NCBI GenBank assembly: GCA_903934295.1
Contig: CAIZNI010000071.1
Coordinates: 124,001 to 188,000 of the forward strand
Direction of reading: 5' to 3'
DNA: 64,000 bases
Source of the DNA: an uncultured beta proteobacterium
GTDB lineage: Bacteria > Pseudomonadota > Gammaproteobacteria > Burkholderiales > Burkholderiaceae_E
Position 1 is the first letter of the stretch. The number at the start of each line of letters is the position of its first letter. A program made the translations under genes and the position numbers. Of this stretch, positions 36,896-44,868 are shown in pieces. The notes under the pieces were generated by a model, which was not told where the DNA came from, did not search any database, and saw only the letters and a program-made list of their open reading frames with translations.

Positions 36896-37588
36896 TCAGC
36901 CTGGCGACTCGAATTCGTCGAGGACTTCGCGCAGGTGGGCAATGGTGCGATCGGCCGCCGCCGACAGCGGCGCCGCCACGCCATAGCCGATGGTGCGCAG
37001 CCCGGCGCGCCTGGCGCTGCGCAGACCGGTCAGGCTGTCCTCGATCGCCAGCAGACGATCCGGCGCCATGCCCAGCCGGCCGGCGGCGAGCGTGTACGGG
37101 GCGGGATCGGGCTTGCCCGCGGTCACGTCATCCAGGCTGATCGAGAACAGGAGGTGGTCTGCCAGGCCGGCCACCGCCAGATTGGCCTGCACGACCACCC
37201 GGTGCGAGTTCGAGACCGCCACCTGCAAGACCCCCCGGCGCGACAGTTCCGCCACCACCGCGACAGCGCCGGGCATGGGCGCGAGCCGGCTGGCCGCGCG
37301 CAGGTAATGCTGGTTCAACTGCGCGAGCCATTGCACCCGAGTCAGGCTGCCGGCAAAGCGCGGCGCGAGTGCCTGCCAGACGTCGTCGACGTGCACGCCG
37401 ATGAAGTGCGTGTCCGGCAGGTCATCGATGGCGACGCGGTGGTCCCGGCAGACGGATTGCAGGGCCAGCAGATGAACCGGCTCGCTGTCGATCAAGGTGC
37501 CATCGATGTCCCAGGCGACGGCGAGCGGGCTCGGGGCATGCGGCGCGCTCATGCGTGCCGGCGCGCTCATGCCTTCCAACGCGCTCAT
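36896..37588 (-). CDS. HAD-superfamily phosphatase/phosphoglucomutase-like hydrolase
   Basis: 230 residues, HAD subfamily IA with a C1 cap. Motif I WDIDGTLIDSEPVH, motif II VAVSNSHRVV, motif III Lys in DVTAGKPDPAPY, motif IV IEDSLTGLRSA. Three in-frame ATGs spaced 18 bp apart lie at the start (37588, 37570, 37552) because of a tandem repeat; the first overlaps the FGGY kinase stop (ATGA). Which is used cannot be decided. Context suggests a sugar-phosphate substrate linked to the kinase. Confidence 0.85.
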   Translation of the reverse strand: MSALEGMSAPARMSAPHAPSPLAVAWDIDGTLIDSEPVHLLALQSVCRDHRVAIDDLPDTHFIGVHVDDVWQALAPRFAGSLTRVQWLAQLNQHYLRAASRLAPMPGAVAVVAELSRRGVLQVAVSNSHRVVVQANLAVAGLADHLLFSISLDDVTAGKPDPAPYTLAAGRLGMAPDRLLAIEDSLTGLRSARRAGLRTIGYGVAAPLSAAADRTIAHLREVLDEFESPG

Positions 37589-37596
37589 GCCCGCAC
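37543..37596. repeat. 18-bp tandem repeat x3 multiplying the HAD start codon
   Basis: Units at 37543, 37561 and 37579 each carry, on the minus strand, ATGAGCGCG. The repeat spans the ATGA junction of the FGGY kinase and HAD genes. Because 18 is a multiple of three all three ATGs are in frame and the N-terminus reads as three MSA-starting hexapeptides. Confidence 0.85.
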
Positions 37597-39096
37597 CGCC
37601 TTCGGGATGGCCGCCAGCGCCTCGTAGCTGGCCCGATAGCGCTGATAGCCCGCGTCATGCACGCGCGCATCCGCGACCCGGGGCTCGTACACCGCCCCCG
37701 CGCTGACGAACGCGCTGACGCCGGCCCAGTCGCGGGTCAGTCCGCTGCCGATCGCCGCCAGCCAGGCCACGCCCAGGCACGAGCCCGGATGACCGGTGAG
37801 CGTCTGCACCGGTGCGCCCAGGACATCGGCGCAGATCTGCATCCACAGCGCCGATTGGGCGCCGCCGTCGGAGGCCAGGAACCGGGTGGTGGGCAGTCCG
37901 ATGTCATTGAACACCGCCACATGGTGGCGAAAGGCATACGCAAAACTCTCCAGCAGCGCCCGCCAGACGTGCCGGGTGTCGTGACTCAGGCTCAGGCCCA
38001 GCAGTGCGCCACGGGCGGCGGGATCGTGAATCGGGGTCTTTTCCCCCAGGAAGTGGGGCAGCACATGGACGCCATCGGCACCGGCTGGAATGGGTGCGGC
38101 GAGCGCGTCGAGGTGCGCATGGGCGCTGCGGCCCTCGGCGTGTGCCTGGCTCGCCTGCGCGGCCGCGAAATGGCGGATGAACCAGTTCAGCGCCGAGCCG
38201 CCGTTGGCCATGCAGCCGTTGGGCATGAAGAGCCCCGGCACCAGGTGATGGTCCAGGAACAGGCGGCGATCGGGGCGCGGGATGGTCGCGGCCAGCAGGA
38301 TGTCGGTCGAGCCCCCGAACTTCAGCAGGACATCGCCCGGCGCCAGCACACCGGCGGCGTAGGCCGAGGCCACATGGTCGGCGGCCCCGCCGATCACCGG
38401 GGTGTTCACCGCCAGACCGGTCTGGGCTGCGGCCGCCGCGGTGACCCGGCCCAGCAGGGCATGCGAGGCGATCTTCGGCGGAATGACGCGCGGCGACACA
38501 TGGCCCAGCGCGATCAGCTCGTCGCTCAGCGCCATCGTGCCCAGGTCGACGAACCCGGCCTCCAGCGCCCAGTTCTGCTCGATCGCGCGTTCACCGGTGA
38601 GCCGCCAGTTGATGAAATCGTAGGAGCCGAAGACCGTCCGGATGCGGGAGAACACCGCGGGTTCGTGCTGTTCGACCCACCGCAGGCGGCTCGCCACGAG
38701 TTGCTGGTTGATGCCGTTGCCGGTCCGGGCGAGGAAGGCCGCTTCGTCGATGTCGGCGGCGATCGCCTGCACCTGTTCGCCGCAGCGCGCATCGCTTTGC
38801 TGGATGGAGGGACGCAGCAGGCCGCCGTCGGCGTCGAGCAGCACCATCGCGGGCAGCATGCCGGTGACCCCGATGGCGCGAATCGCGCTGGCCGGCACGC
38901 GCGCCTGGTCCAGCACCGCCGGGATCAGGGCGCAGACGTTGCCCCACCATTGCTCGGGATCTTCCTCTGCCCACCCCGGGTGCAGGGATGACAGGGTGAC
39001 GGGGCGCGAGGCGAGCGCCAGGGTGCGGCCGTCGGTGTCGATCAGGATCGCGATCGTCGAGGTGGTCCCGATGTCGAGACCGAGCACGCAGGGCAT
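37585..39096 (-). CDS. FGGY-family carbohydrate kinase
   Basis: 503 residues, full length for xylulokinase/ribulokinase-type kinases. LGLDIGTTSTIAILID is the phosphate-1 loop; AIGVTGMLPAMVLLDADGG follows; VIGGAADHVASAYAAG and LKFGGSTDILL form the adenosine region; LASDGGAQSALWMQICADVLG is the C-terminal ATPase signature. It phosphorylates a sugar or polyol. It is flanked by a BtpA-family gene 2 bp upstream and an overlapping HAD gene downstream, a three-gene cassette. Substrate unknown. Confidence 0.9.
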   Translation of the reverse strand: MPCVLGLDIGTTSTIAILIDTDGRTLALASRPVTLSSLHPGWAEEDPEQWWGNVCALIPAVLDQARVPASAIRAIGVTGMLPAMVLLDADGGLLRPSIQQSDARCGEQVQAIAADIDEAAFLARTGNGINQQLVASRLRWVEQHEPAVFSRIRTVFGSYDFINWRLTGERAIEQNWALEAGFVDLGTMALSDELIALGHVSPRVIPPKIASHALLGRVTAAAAAQTGLAVNTPVIGGAADHVASAYAAGVLAPGDVLLKFGGSTDILLAATIPRPDRRLFLDHHLVPGLFMPNGCMANGGSALNWFIRHFAAAQASQAHAEGRSAHAHLDALAAPIPAGADGVHVLPHFLGEKTPIHDPAARGALLGLSLSHDTRHVWRALLESFAYAFRHHVAVFNDIGLPTTRFLASDGGAQSALWMQICADVLGAPVQTLTGHPGSCLGVAWLAAIGSGLTRDWAGVSAFVSAGAVYEPRVADARVHDAGYQRYRASYEALAAIPKAVRA

Positions 39097-39098
39097 GG

Positions 39099-39905
39099 CT
39101 ATTGCCGGATCGACTCGACGGTGTCCATGAAGCGCCGGACCCGGTCGGGGTCGACCGAATGCCAGGTGTTGCCGTCGACCTTGAAGTGCGTGCCGACGAT
39201 GCAGCCGCTGGCCATCGACAGAACCTCGCGGACGTTGTCCCGATTGACGCCGGTGTTGGCAAACACCGGCACCTGATCGCCCACCGCCTGGGCCACCTTG
39301 CGCAGGTCGCCGGCATCGGCCGCCTGGCCGGTGATCGGTCCCGACACCAGGATCGCATCGGCCAGCGAGGAGAAGACGGCCGAGCGGGCGCGCAACTCGA
39401 TCGGCCGCTGATCGAGCGACCAGGCGAACTCCGCATTGATGTTGAACAGCATCTTGAGGTCGGGCCGATGCAGGTCGCGCCGCATCCGCGCGGGCGTCGC
39501 GCAGTCGGGTGCCCACACGCCCATGTCGGACGCGAAGACGCCGGTGAAGATCTCGCGCACGAACTGGGCGCCCGTGGCCACGCCAATGGCCATCGATGCC
39601 GCGGGATCCCACAGGTAATTGACGCCGAACGGGACCGACAGCACCGGCTTGCAGGCCGCGACCACCGCGCTCATGGCCGCGATGCCCGACAGCGAGCCCT
39701 TGAGCAGGTAGGGTCGGTCGTTTTCATTGCCGAACAGGATGGCATCGACCCCGCCGGCCTGCAGTTTCTCGATCTCGCCGCGCGCATCGTCGATCAGCCG
39801 TTCCATCCCGCCATCGGCGTCATAGAGCGGCGCACCCGGCAGGGCGCCCAGATGACACATGGCGATGACGGCCTTTTTCTTGCTGCCCAGGAAGTCGAAG
39901 ATCAT
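39099..39905 (-). CDS. BtpA/SgcQ-family TIM-barrel protein
   Basis: 268 residues, the family length. VIAMCHLGALPGAPLYD is the opening signature; GGVDAILFGNENDRPYLLKG, PFGVNYLWDPAASMAIG, GPITGQAADAGDL and PVFANTGVNRDNV follow as in BtpA (photosystem I assembly in cyanobacteria) and SgcQ. In heterotrophic bacteria the family occurs beside sugar kinases and is probably a sugar-phosphate enzyme. The ATG at 39905 lacks a strong ribosome-binding site. It is first in the cassette with the FGGY kinase and HAD phosphatase. Confidence 0.88.
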   Translation of the reverse strand: MIFDFLGSKKKAVIAMCHLGALPGAPLYDADGGMERLIDDARGEIEKLQAGGVDAILFGNENDRPYLLKGSLSGIAAMSAVVAACKPVLSVPFGVNYLWDPAASMAIGVATGAQFVREIFTGVFASDMGVWAPDCATPARMRRDLHRPDLKMLFNINAEFAWSLDQRPIELRARSAVFSSLADAILVSGPITGQAADAGDLRKVAQAVGDQVPVFANTGVNRDNVREVLSMASGCIVGTHFKVDGNTWHSVDPDRVRRFMDTVESIRQ

Positions 39906-40129
39906 GCGAAGGAGTCCCGAAAAAGGTGAGCGCGGCCGGGCGCAATCCGGCGCTCGCATCTTGCCAGAGGATCGGCATCGCCCGGGCGGGCGGTGCCGGG
40001 GAGGCGGTCGAGGAGACCGTCGCGAGAGGGGCCGTCGCGAGCGGGGCCGCTTTTTCGGTCCCCCGGGGATTGATCGTTTGGGCGCGAAGGCCGACGCTGC
40101 GGGCTGACCCCCACTCGAGGAGACCCCCG

Positions 40130-40927
40130 ATGCAGCATTCCTATGAAACCGTGACGGTCGAGGTCCGTGGCCAGGTTCACTGGCTCACCCTGAACCGCCC
40201 CGAATCGCTCAACGCGATCACCACCCAGATGGCCACCGAGCTGTCGGACTATTTCGGCGGCCTGCAACGCGACCGGCATTGCCGCATCGTCGTCATGCGC
40301 GGCGCCGGGCGGGCCTTTTGCGCCGGGCTCGACATCAAGCGCCGCGGCGAGGGCGAAAAGCCCTTCGGCGGGGGGTTCGGCTTCCAGGGGCTGCTGTCGG
40401 ATGTCTACGTGAAGATGCACCACTGCCCGCAGCCGATCATTGCGCTCGTGCACGGGGCGGCCAGCGGCGGCGGTTTTGCCTTCGCGCTGGCGGCCGACAT
40501 CCGCATCGCCGCCGAGAGCGCGCGCATGAATGCGGCGTTCATCAAGCTGGGCCTGTCGTCCTGCGACATGGGCGTGAGCTACTTCCTGCCGCGGGTGGTG
40601 AGCCGCTCGGTGGCCGCCGAGCTGATGCTCACCGGGCGCTTCATCCATGCCCAGCGCGCGCTCGCCACCGGTCTGGTGAGCGAGGTGGTGCCCGACGGTC
40701 AGCTCGAGGCCGCTGCCCAGTCCTACATCGACGAGATGCTGGCCACTTCGCCGATGGGGTTGCGCCTCACCAAGGAGGGGCTGAACCTGGCCACCGATGC
40801 GCCCAGCCTGGAGGCGGCGGTCGCGATCGAGAATCGCAACCAGACGCTGTGCGCCCGCAGCGAAGACTTTGCCGAGGGCCTGCGTGCCTTCCTCGAGAAG
40901 CGCCCGCCGGTGTACAAGGACGCGTGA
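40130..40927 (+). CDS. Enoyl-CoA hydratase/isomerase family protein
   Basis: 265 residues, crotonase fold. The oxyanion hole comes from GAGRAFCAGLDIKRRG and HGAASGGGFAFALAADIRIA. The segment KLGLSSCDMGVSYFLPR, where classical hydratases carry catalytic Glu residues, is of a divergent type with Asp, so hydratase activity is not certain. The ATG at 40130 follows a CGAGGAGA site; the frame is open further upstream without family similarity. It is divergent from the BtpA gene with 224 bp between them holding short GC-rich direct repeats only. Confidence 0.88.
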   Translation: MQHSYETVTVEVRGQVHWLTLNRPESLNAITTQMATELSDYFGGLQRDRHCRIVVMRGAGRAFCAGLDIKRRGEGEKPFGGGFGFQGLLSDVYVKMHHCPQPIIALVHGAASGGGFAFALAADIRIAAESARMNAAFIKLGLSSCDMGVSYFLPRVVSRSVAAELMLTGRFIHAQRALATGLVSEVVPDGQLEAAAQSYIDEMLATSPMGLRLTKEGLNLATDAPSLEAAVAIENRNQTLCARSEDFAEGLRAFLEKRPPVYKDA

Positions 40928-40988
40928 GCGCGGCGGGAGTCAGGGGGGCGATCCGCGGGGTGCGCACGCAGGGCCCGGCCGGTGGACA

Positions 40989-41735
40989 ATGCGGGACCTC
41001 GTCACTGAGCAAACGAGCAAGCGAGAAACCGAGCAAGCGATGCGCATCGAAGAAGCCCGCTGGATCCAGTCTGTCCTGAGCCGCCACCTGCTGGCTGGCG
41101 CACCGGGCGGCGTCGTGCCGGGCCTGCGCGGCGTCGCGCTGAACCTGGGCAGCGGCACCCGCAAGGCGCGCGAGGTCAACAAGCCCTGGATCCATCAGAT
41201 GACCCTGCGCCCGCTGGCCGACGCGGGCCTGCGGGTGGTCAACAGCGACCTGGTCGATGGTGACGGCATCGACATCGCGGGTGACCTGTTCAACACCGAC
41301 ATCCAGGACCGGCTGCGCGGCCTGACGCCGGCGCTGGTGATGTTCTGCAACGTCATCGAACACCTGCCCGCCCCGCTGCTCGATCGCGTGCCGGCGGCGC
41401 TCGACGCCATTGTCGCGCCGGGCGCGCTGCTGCTGGTGGCCGCGCCGCGCTCCTATCCCTACCACCCGGACCCGATCGACAACCTTCACCGTCCCTCCCC
41501 CGAGCAGATCGCCGCGATGTTCCCGGGCTATCGGGTGGTGGAGTCAGCGGTGGTCGACAGCGAGGGCTACCTGCCTGAGTTCCAGCGCGCCGGCGTGCTC
41601 AAGCGGGTGCGCAAGTTCCTGCGGTTGCTGTTCCCCTTCGTGCGCCCGCGCCGCTGGTTCTCGCACGCGCACCGGATGCTGTGGCTGTGGCGGCCTTATC
41701 AGCATTCGCTGGTGTTGTTGCGCAAGGAGGGGTGA
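40989..41735 (+). CDS. SAM-dependent methyltransferase-like protein
   Basis: 248 residues from the ATG at 40989, or 231 from the ATG at 41040 where similarity seems to start. ALNLGSGTRKAREVN is motif I, VVNSDLVDGDGIDIAGD the acidic loop, and LVMFCNVIEHLPAPLLDRV the post-II region of class I methyltransferases. The C-terminal region is basic (RVRKFLRLLFPFVRPRRWF) and may touch membrane lipid. Repeats of GAGCAA-type sequence lie between the two start choices. It follows the enoyl-CoA hydratase gene by 61 bp. Substrate unknown. Confidence 0.75.
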   Translation: MRDLVTEQTSKRETEQAMRIEEARWIQSVLSRHLLAGAPGGVVPGLRGVALNLGSGTRKAREVNKPWIHQMTLRPLADAGLRVVNSDLVDGDGIDIAGDLFNTDIQDRLRGLTPALVMFCNVIEHLPAPLLDRVPAALDAIVAPGALLLVAAPRSYPYHPDPIDNLHRPSPEQIAAMFPGYRVVESAVVDSEGYLPEFQRAGVLKRVRKFLRLLFPFVRPRRWFSHAHRMLWLWRPYQHSLVLLRKEG

Positions 41736-42065
41736 GGCGGAGCGTTGGTGGACGGGGGGAACCCGGGGTTCCACCGGCTCGTCAGACGCCGGGGCTTCTC
41801 GCGGACTTGATGCCGAGACTGAAGTCCGGTCCTCAAATGGGCGCTTGCCGTGCTGCCACAGCAAACGACGAGCGGCCTGCCCAATTCATCAAATGGGTGG
41901 ATGCGCGCGCGGTGCTGTCGAGTGCACAATGAACTCGATGACAGCGAGCGGCGTCTGAGTGACCCGGAGAAGGAACCTGACGGTTCGCTCCATCCGACCG
42001 TCTTCGGTAGCCGCTGAACCCGAGTGTCATGCAAAGCGATCGCGCTCAACATCCGAGGGTTTCCA
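41736..42065. other. 330-bp intergenic region with a perfect hairpin
   Basis: No credible gene is seen here. Just after the methyltransferase stop, GGAACC and GGTTCC (41758-41772) form a stem with a 3-base loop, and outer GGTGGA/TCCACC can extend an alternative fold; this may terminate the upstream transcript. The rest has lower GC than the flanks and must hold the promoter of the large RTX-type gene, but I find no convincing -35/-10 pair. Confidence 0.5.
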
Positions 42066-44774
42066 ATGACTGTTCGCCACCTCTTCGTGATCGACAGCCG
42101 CCTCCCCGATGTGCAGACCCTGCGCGCGGCCCTGCCGCCCGACAGCGACTGGGCGATCGTCGATGCCCAGGCCGATGGGGTCGCGCAACTGGAATCGATC
42201 ACCGCCCGATATGCCGGGCTCGAATCGATTCACCTTCTTGCGCATGGGCGGCCCGGCGCGCTGTTGCTGGGATCCGGTTGGTTGACGGCAGACACCGTGC
42301 GGGATCAGTCCCCGGCGCTGGCGCGCATCGGCGCCAGTCTTGCGGCGGACGGCGACATCCTTGTCTACGGCTGCGAGACCGGCACTGGCACAGCTGGACA
42401 AAGGCTGATCGAGGCACTCGCCCAGGCCAGCGGCGCAGCGGTGGCGGCGAGCGTGGATTCGACGGGCGCCCAGTCCCTGGGAGGGAACTGGGCGCTGGAG
42501 CGGCGCGCAGGGGAGGTGTCGACCGCTGCACTCGATGCGCCGGCGTACCCGGCCTTGCTGGGCACCATGAGTTTTCCGGGGCTGCAGCACGAATACGTCA
42601 TTGACGACACCGTGAGTCGATCGGGGATCCTGATCAGCGGGCCGGGCTCGTCAGAGACGTTTCTCGATGCGGACCTGCTTCCACGCGAATTGCCGCGTCT
42701 TCGCGAGTTGTCGGTCAGGTCGTACCCGCGCATCGAAGCGAACAGCCTCTCGTTTGCAGATGCGACGGTGAGCCTGGTAGTCGCTGATGAGAGATGGGTT
42801 AGCGACACCGACCTTTTTCATGCACCCTCGGTAGCCGCACTGGCCGGCGGTGAATGGATCGTCTCTTGGACCGCTACCAACTGGGACACCATCCAGTCCC
42901 CCATTTACGCGCAACGCTATGACAGTGTTGGCGCTACCGTCAGCGCGACGTTTTCGGTCAATTCCGATTATTGGATGCAGAAGGAGAACCCGTCGGTAGC
43001 CGCACTGTCTGACGGTGGATGGATTGTTGCCTGGCAGACCCGAGACGGGGACTGGCTCCCTGACTCCGGCATCTACGCTCATCGATATGGGGCCGATGGC
43101 GCTGCCGTTGGCGCTGAGTTTCAGGTCAATACCGACATCAATGGTGATCGACTCGACCCGTCGGCAGCCGCACTGTCTGACGGTGGATGGATCATTGCTT
43201 GGGCGTCCGAGGGCCAGGACGGCTCAGACGCCGGCATCTACGCTCAGCGCTACGGCGCCACTGGCGCTGCTGGCGGCGCTGAGTTTCGGGTCAACAGCTA
43301 CACCAGCGGCGATCAGGCACAACCCTGCGCGGCCGCACTGTCTGACGGTGGATGGATCATTGCTTGGGCGTCCGAGGGCCAGGACGGCTCAGACGCCGGC
43401 ATCTTCGCTCAGCGCTATGGCGCCAATGGCGCTGCTGGCGGTGCTGAGTTTCGGGTCAACAGCCACACCAACAGCGATCAGGCACAACCCTGCGTGGCCG
43501 CACTGGCCGACGGTGGATGGGTCATCGTTTGGGAGTCCGAGGGCCAGGACGGCTCAGGCGCCGGCATCTTCGCTCAGCGCTATGGCGCCAATGGCGCTGC
43601 TGGCGGTGCTGAGTTTCGGGTCAACAGCTACACCAACAGCGATCAGGCACAACCCTCCGTGGCCGCACTGGCCGACGGTGGATGGGTGATCTCCTGGTTT
43701 TTGAGCTTAATGGTCCCGAACGGGCAGGCCTCTGTTGTGAAACTGGAGCCCGGCTGGTATTCCGGTATTTATCAGCAGCGCTATGGCGCTGATGGTCAGC
43801 CTGTCGAGCAGGTAATCCGCTCCATCACCGGCGATGCCACCGCCCAATCCCTCGTGGGCGGTGCTGGCAATGACATCATCTACGCACTCAGCGGTGACGA
43901 CACCCTCGAGGGCCGCGCAGGCGCCGATTCGCTGTTTGGCGGCCCCGGTAACGACACCTACCTCGTTGACAGTACAAGTCAAGACGCCATCTACGAGCAG
44001 TCTGGCGAGGGGACCGACCTGATCGTCAGCACCGTCACCACATGGCTTCCCAGCGACGTCGAGAACCTGACCCTGTCGGGCACCGGTCATTTGGCCGGCG
44101 ACGGCAACTATCTGGACAACACCATCACCGGCAACAGCGGCAACAACATGCTCAACGGGTACTGGGGCGATGACACGCTCCTGGGTGGAGAAGGACTCGA
44201 TACGGCGATCTACGATACGGCGATCTACAGATCCCAGGGCGTGCAAAGCAACATCGTGCGTCTGCCCAACGGCGACATTCAGGTTGACGAGACTCCTAGC
44301 TGGGGTGTGGGCGACACGCTCCATGACGTCGAGCGCGCGGTTTTTCTCAACGGCGCAGTGGGTTTCGACATCGAGGGTACCGGCGGTCAGGCCTACCGTC
44401 TGTATCAGACCGTGTTCGACCGGGTGCCCGACGAGACCGGTGTGGGTTTCTGGATCGACCGCATCGACCGCGGGTTCAGTCTGGTCGACGCGGCGGACAT
44501 CCTGATGACGAGCGCCGAGTTCAAGGACCTGTACGGTGAGAGCCCGAGCAACGAGCACTTCATGTACCTCCTGTATGCCTTTGTCATGAACCGGGCACCT
44601 GATCCGGGCTACTACTTCTGGCTCGATGCGCTTTACGGGCGCGGCCAGTTCGAGGGCACGGTGTTTTCGCGCCCCTTCGTGCTGGCGCAGTTCTCGGAGT
44701 CGCCCGAGAACCAGGCCAATGTGATCGGCGCGATCACCAACGGGTTTTGGTACGAACCATTGACGCCTCAGTGA
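42066..44774 (+). CDS. Large RTX-type secreted protein: DUF4347 - internal repeats - RTX - DUF4214
   Basis: 902 residues. Residues 1-165 are a DUF4347 domain with IHLLAHGRPGALLLG and DILVYGCETGTGTAG, i.e. a His60/Cys103 pair like caspase/CHAT folds. Residues about 261-590 hold six repeats of about 55 residues built on DGGWIIAWxSxGQDGSxAGIxAQRYG. RTX nonapeptides (GGAGNDIIYALSGDDTLEG, GGPGND) lie at about 596-632 and again near 690-715, binding calcium after export. Residues about 777-895 are DUF4214 (YRLYQTVFDR, AEFKDLYG). No Sec signal is present, so type I secretion is expected, but no exporter genes are nearby. GC is visibly lower than the flanks. Confidence 0.88.
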   Translation: MTVRHLFVIDSRLPDVQTLRAALPPDSDWAIVDAQADGVAQLESITARYAGLESIHLLAHGRPGALLLGSGWLTADTVRDQSPALARIGASLAADGDILVYGCETGTGTAGQRLIEALAQASGAAVAASVDSTGAQSLGGNWALERRAGEVSTAALDAPAYPALLGTMSFPGLQHEYVIDDTVSRSGILISGPGSSETFLDADLLPRELPRLRELSVRSYPRIEANSLSFADATVSLVVADERWVSDTDLFHAPSVAALAGGEWIVSWTATNWDTIQSPIYAQRYDSVGATVSATFSVNSDYWMQKENPSVAALSDGGWIVAWQTRDGDWLPDSGIYAHRYGADGAAVGAEFQVNTDINGDRLDPSAAALSDGGWIIAWASEGQDGSDAGIYAQRYGATGAAGGAEFRVNSYTSGDQAQPCAAALSDGGWIIAWASEGQDGSDAGIFAQRYGANGAAGGAEFRVNSHTNSDQAQPCVAALADGGWVIVWESEGQDGSGAGIFAQRYGANGAAGGAEFRVNSYTNSDQAQPSVAALADGGWVISWFLSLMVPNGQASVVKLEPGWYSGIYQQRYGADGQPVEQVIRSITGDATAQSLVGGAGNDIIYALSGDDTLEGRAGADSLFGGPGNDTYLVDSTSQDAIYEQSGEGTDLIVSTVTTWLPSDVENLTLSGTGHLAGDGNYLDNTITGNSGNNMLNGYWGDDTLLGGEGLDTAIYDTAIYRSQGVQSNIVRLPNGDIQVDETPSWGVGDTLHDVERAVFLNGAVGFDIEGTGGQAYRLYQTVFDRVPDETGVGFWIDRIDRGFSLVDAADILMTSAEFKDLYGESPSNEHFMYLLYAFVMNRAPDPGYYFWLDALYGRGQFEGTVFSRPFVLAQFSESPENQANVIGAITNGFWYEPLTPQ
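42846..43700 (+). repeat. 165-bp tandem coding repeats in the RTX-type gene
   Basis: Copies begin at 42846, 43011, 43179, 43344, 43509 and 43674; spacing is 165 bp except one of 168. The units at 43179-43673 are nearly identical at DNA level, the outer ones diverged, which implies recent internal amplification. Each encodes about 55 residues, probably a beta-propeller-like or solenoid blade. Confidence 0.9.
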
Positions 44775-44868
44775 GCAGGTCGCGGGCAGTCGCGGGATCG
44801 GACCTTGCCGTTCGCCTGAATGACTCCTGCGGGCGCCCACGAATCGCGCGGGGGTTCAAACCGGAGTC

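Noticed and set aside
41410-41958. 182-codon frame after the methyltransferase gene
   Set aside because: Mostly overlaps the methyltransferase in another frame, Cys/Arg/Ser-rich, no ribosome-binding site.
43011-43689. Possible CRISPR-like or minisatellite array
   Set aside because: The 165-bp units are in frame and encode conserved 55-residue blocks of the RTX-type protein; there are no spacer/repeat alternations.
44774-44868. tRNA or attachment site at the edge of the RTX gene
   Set aside because: No cloverleaf, no direct repeat pair with another border of the region, and no integrase gene in the window.
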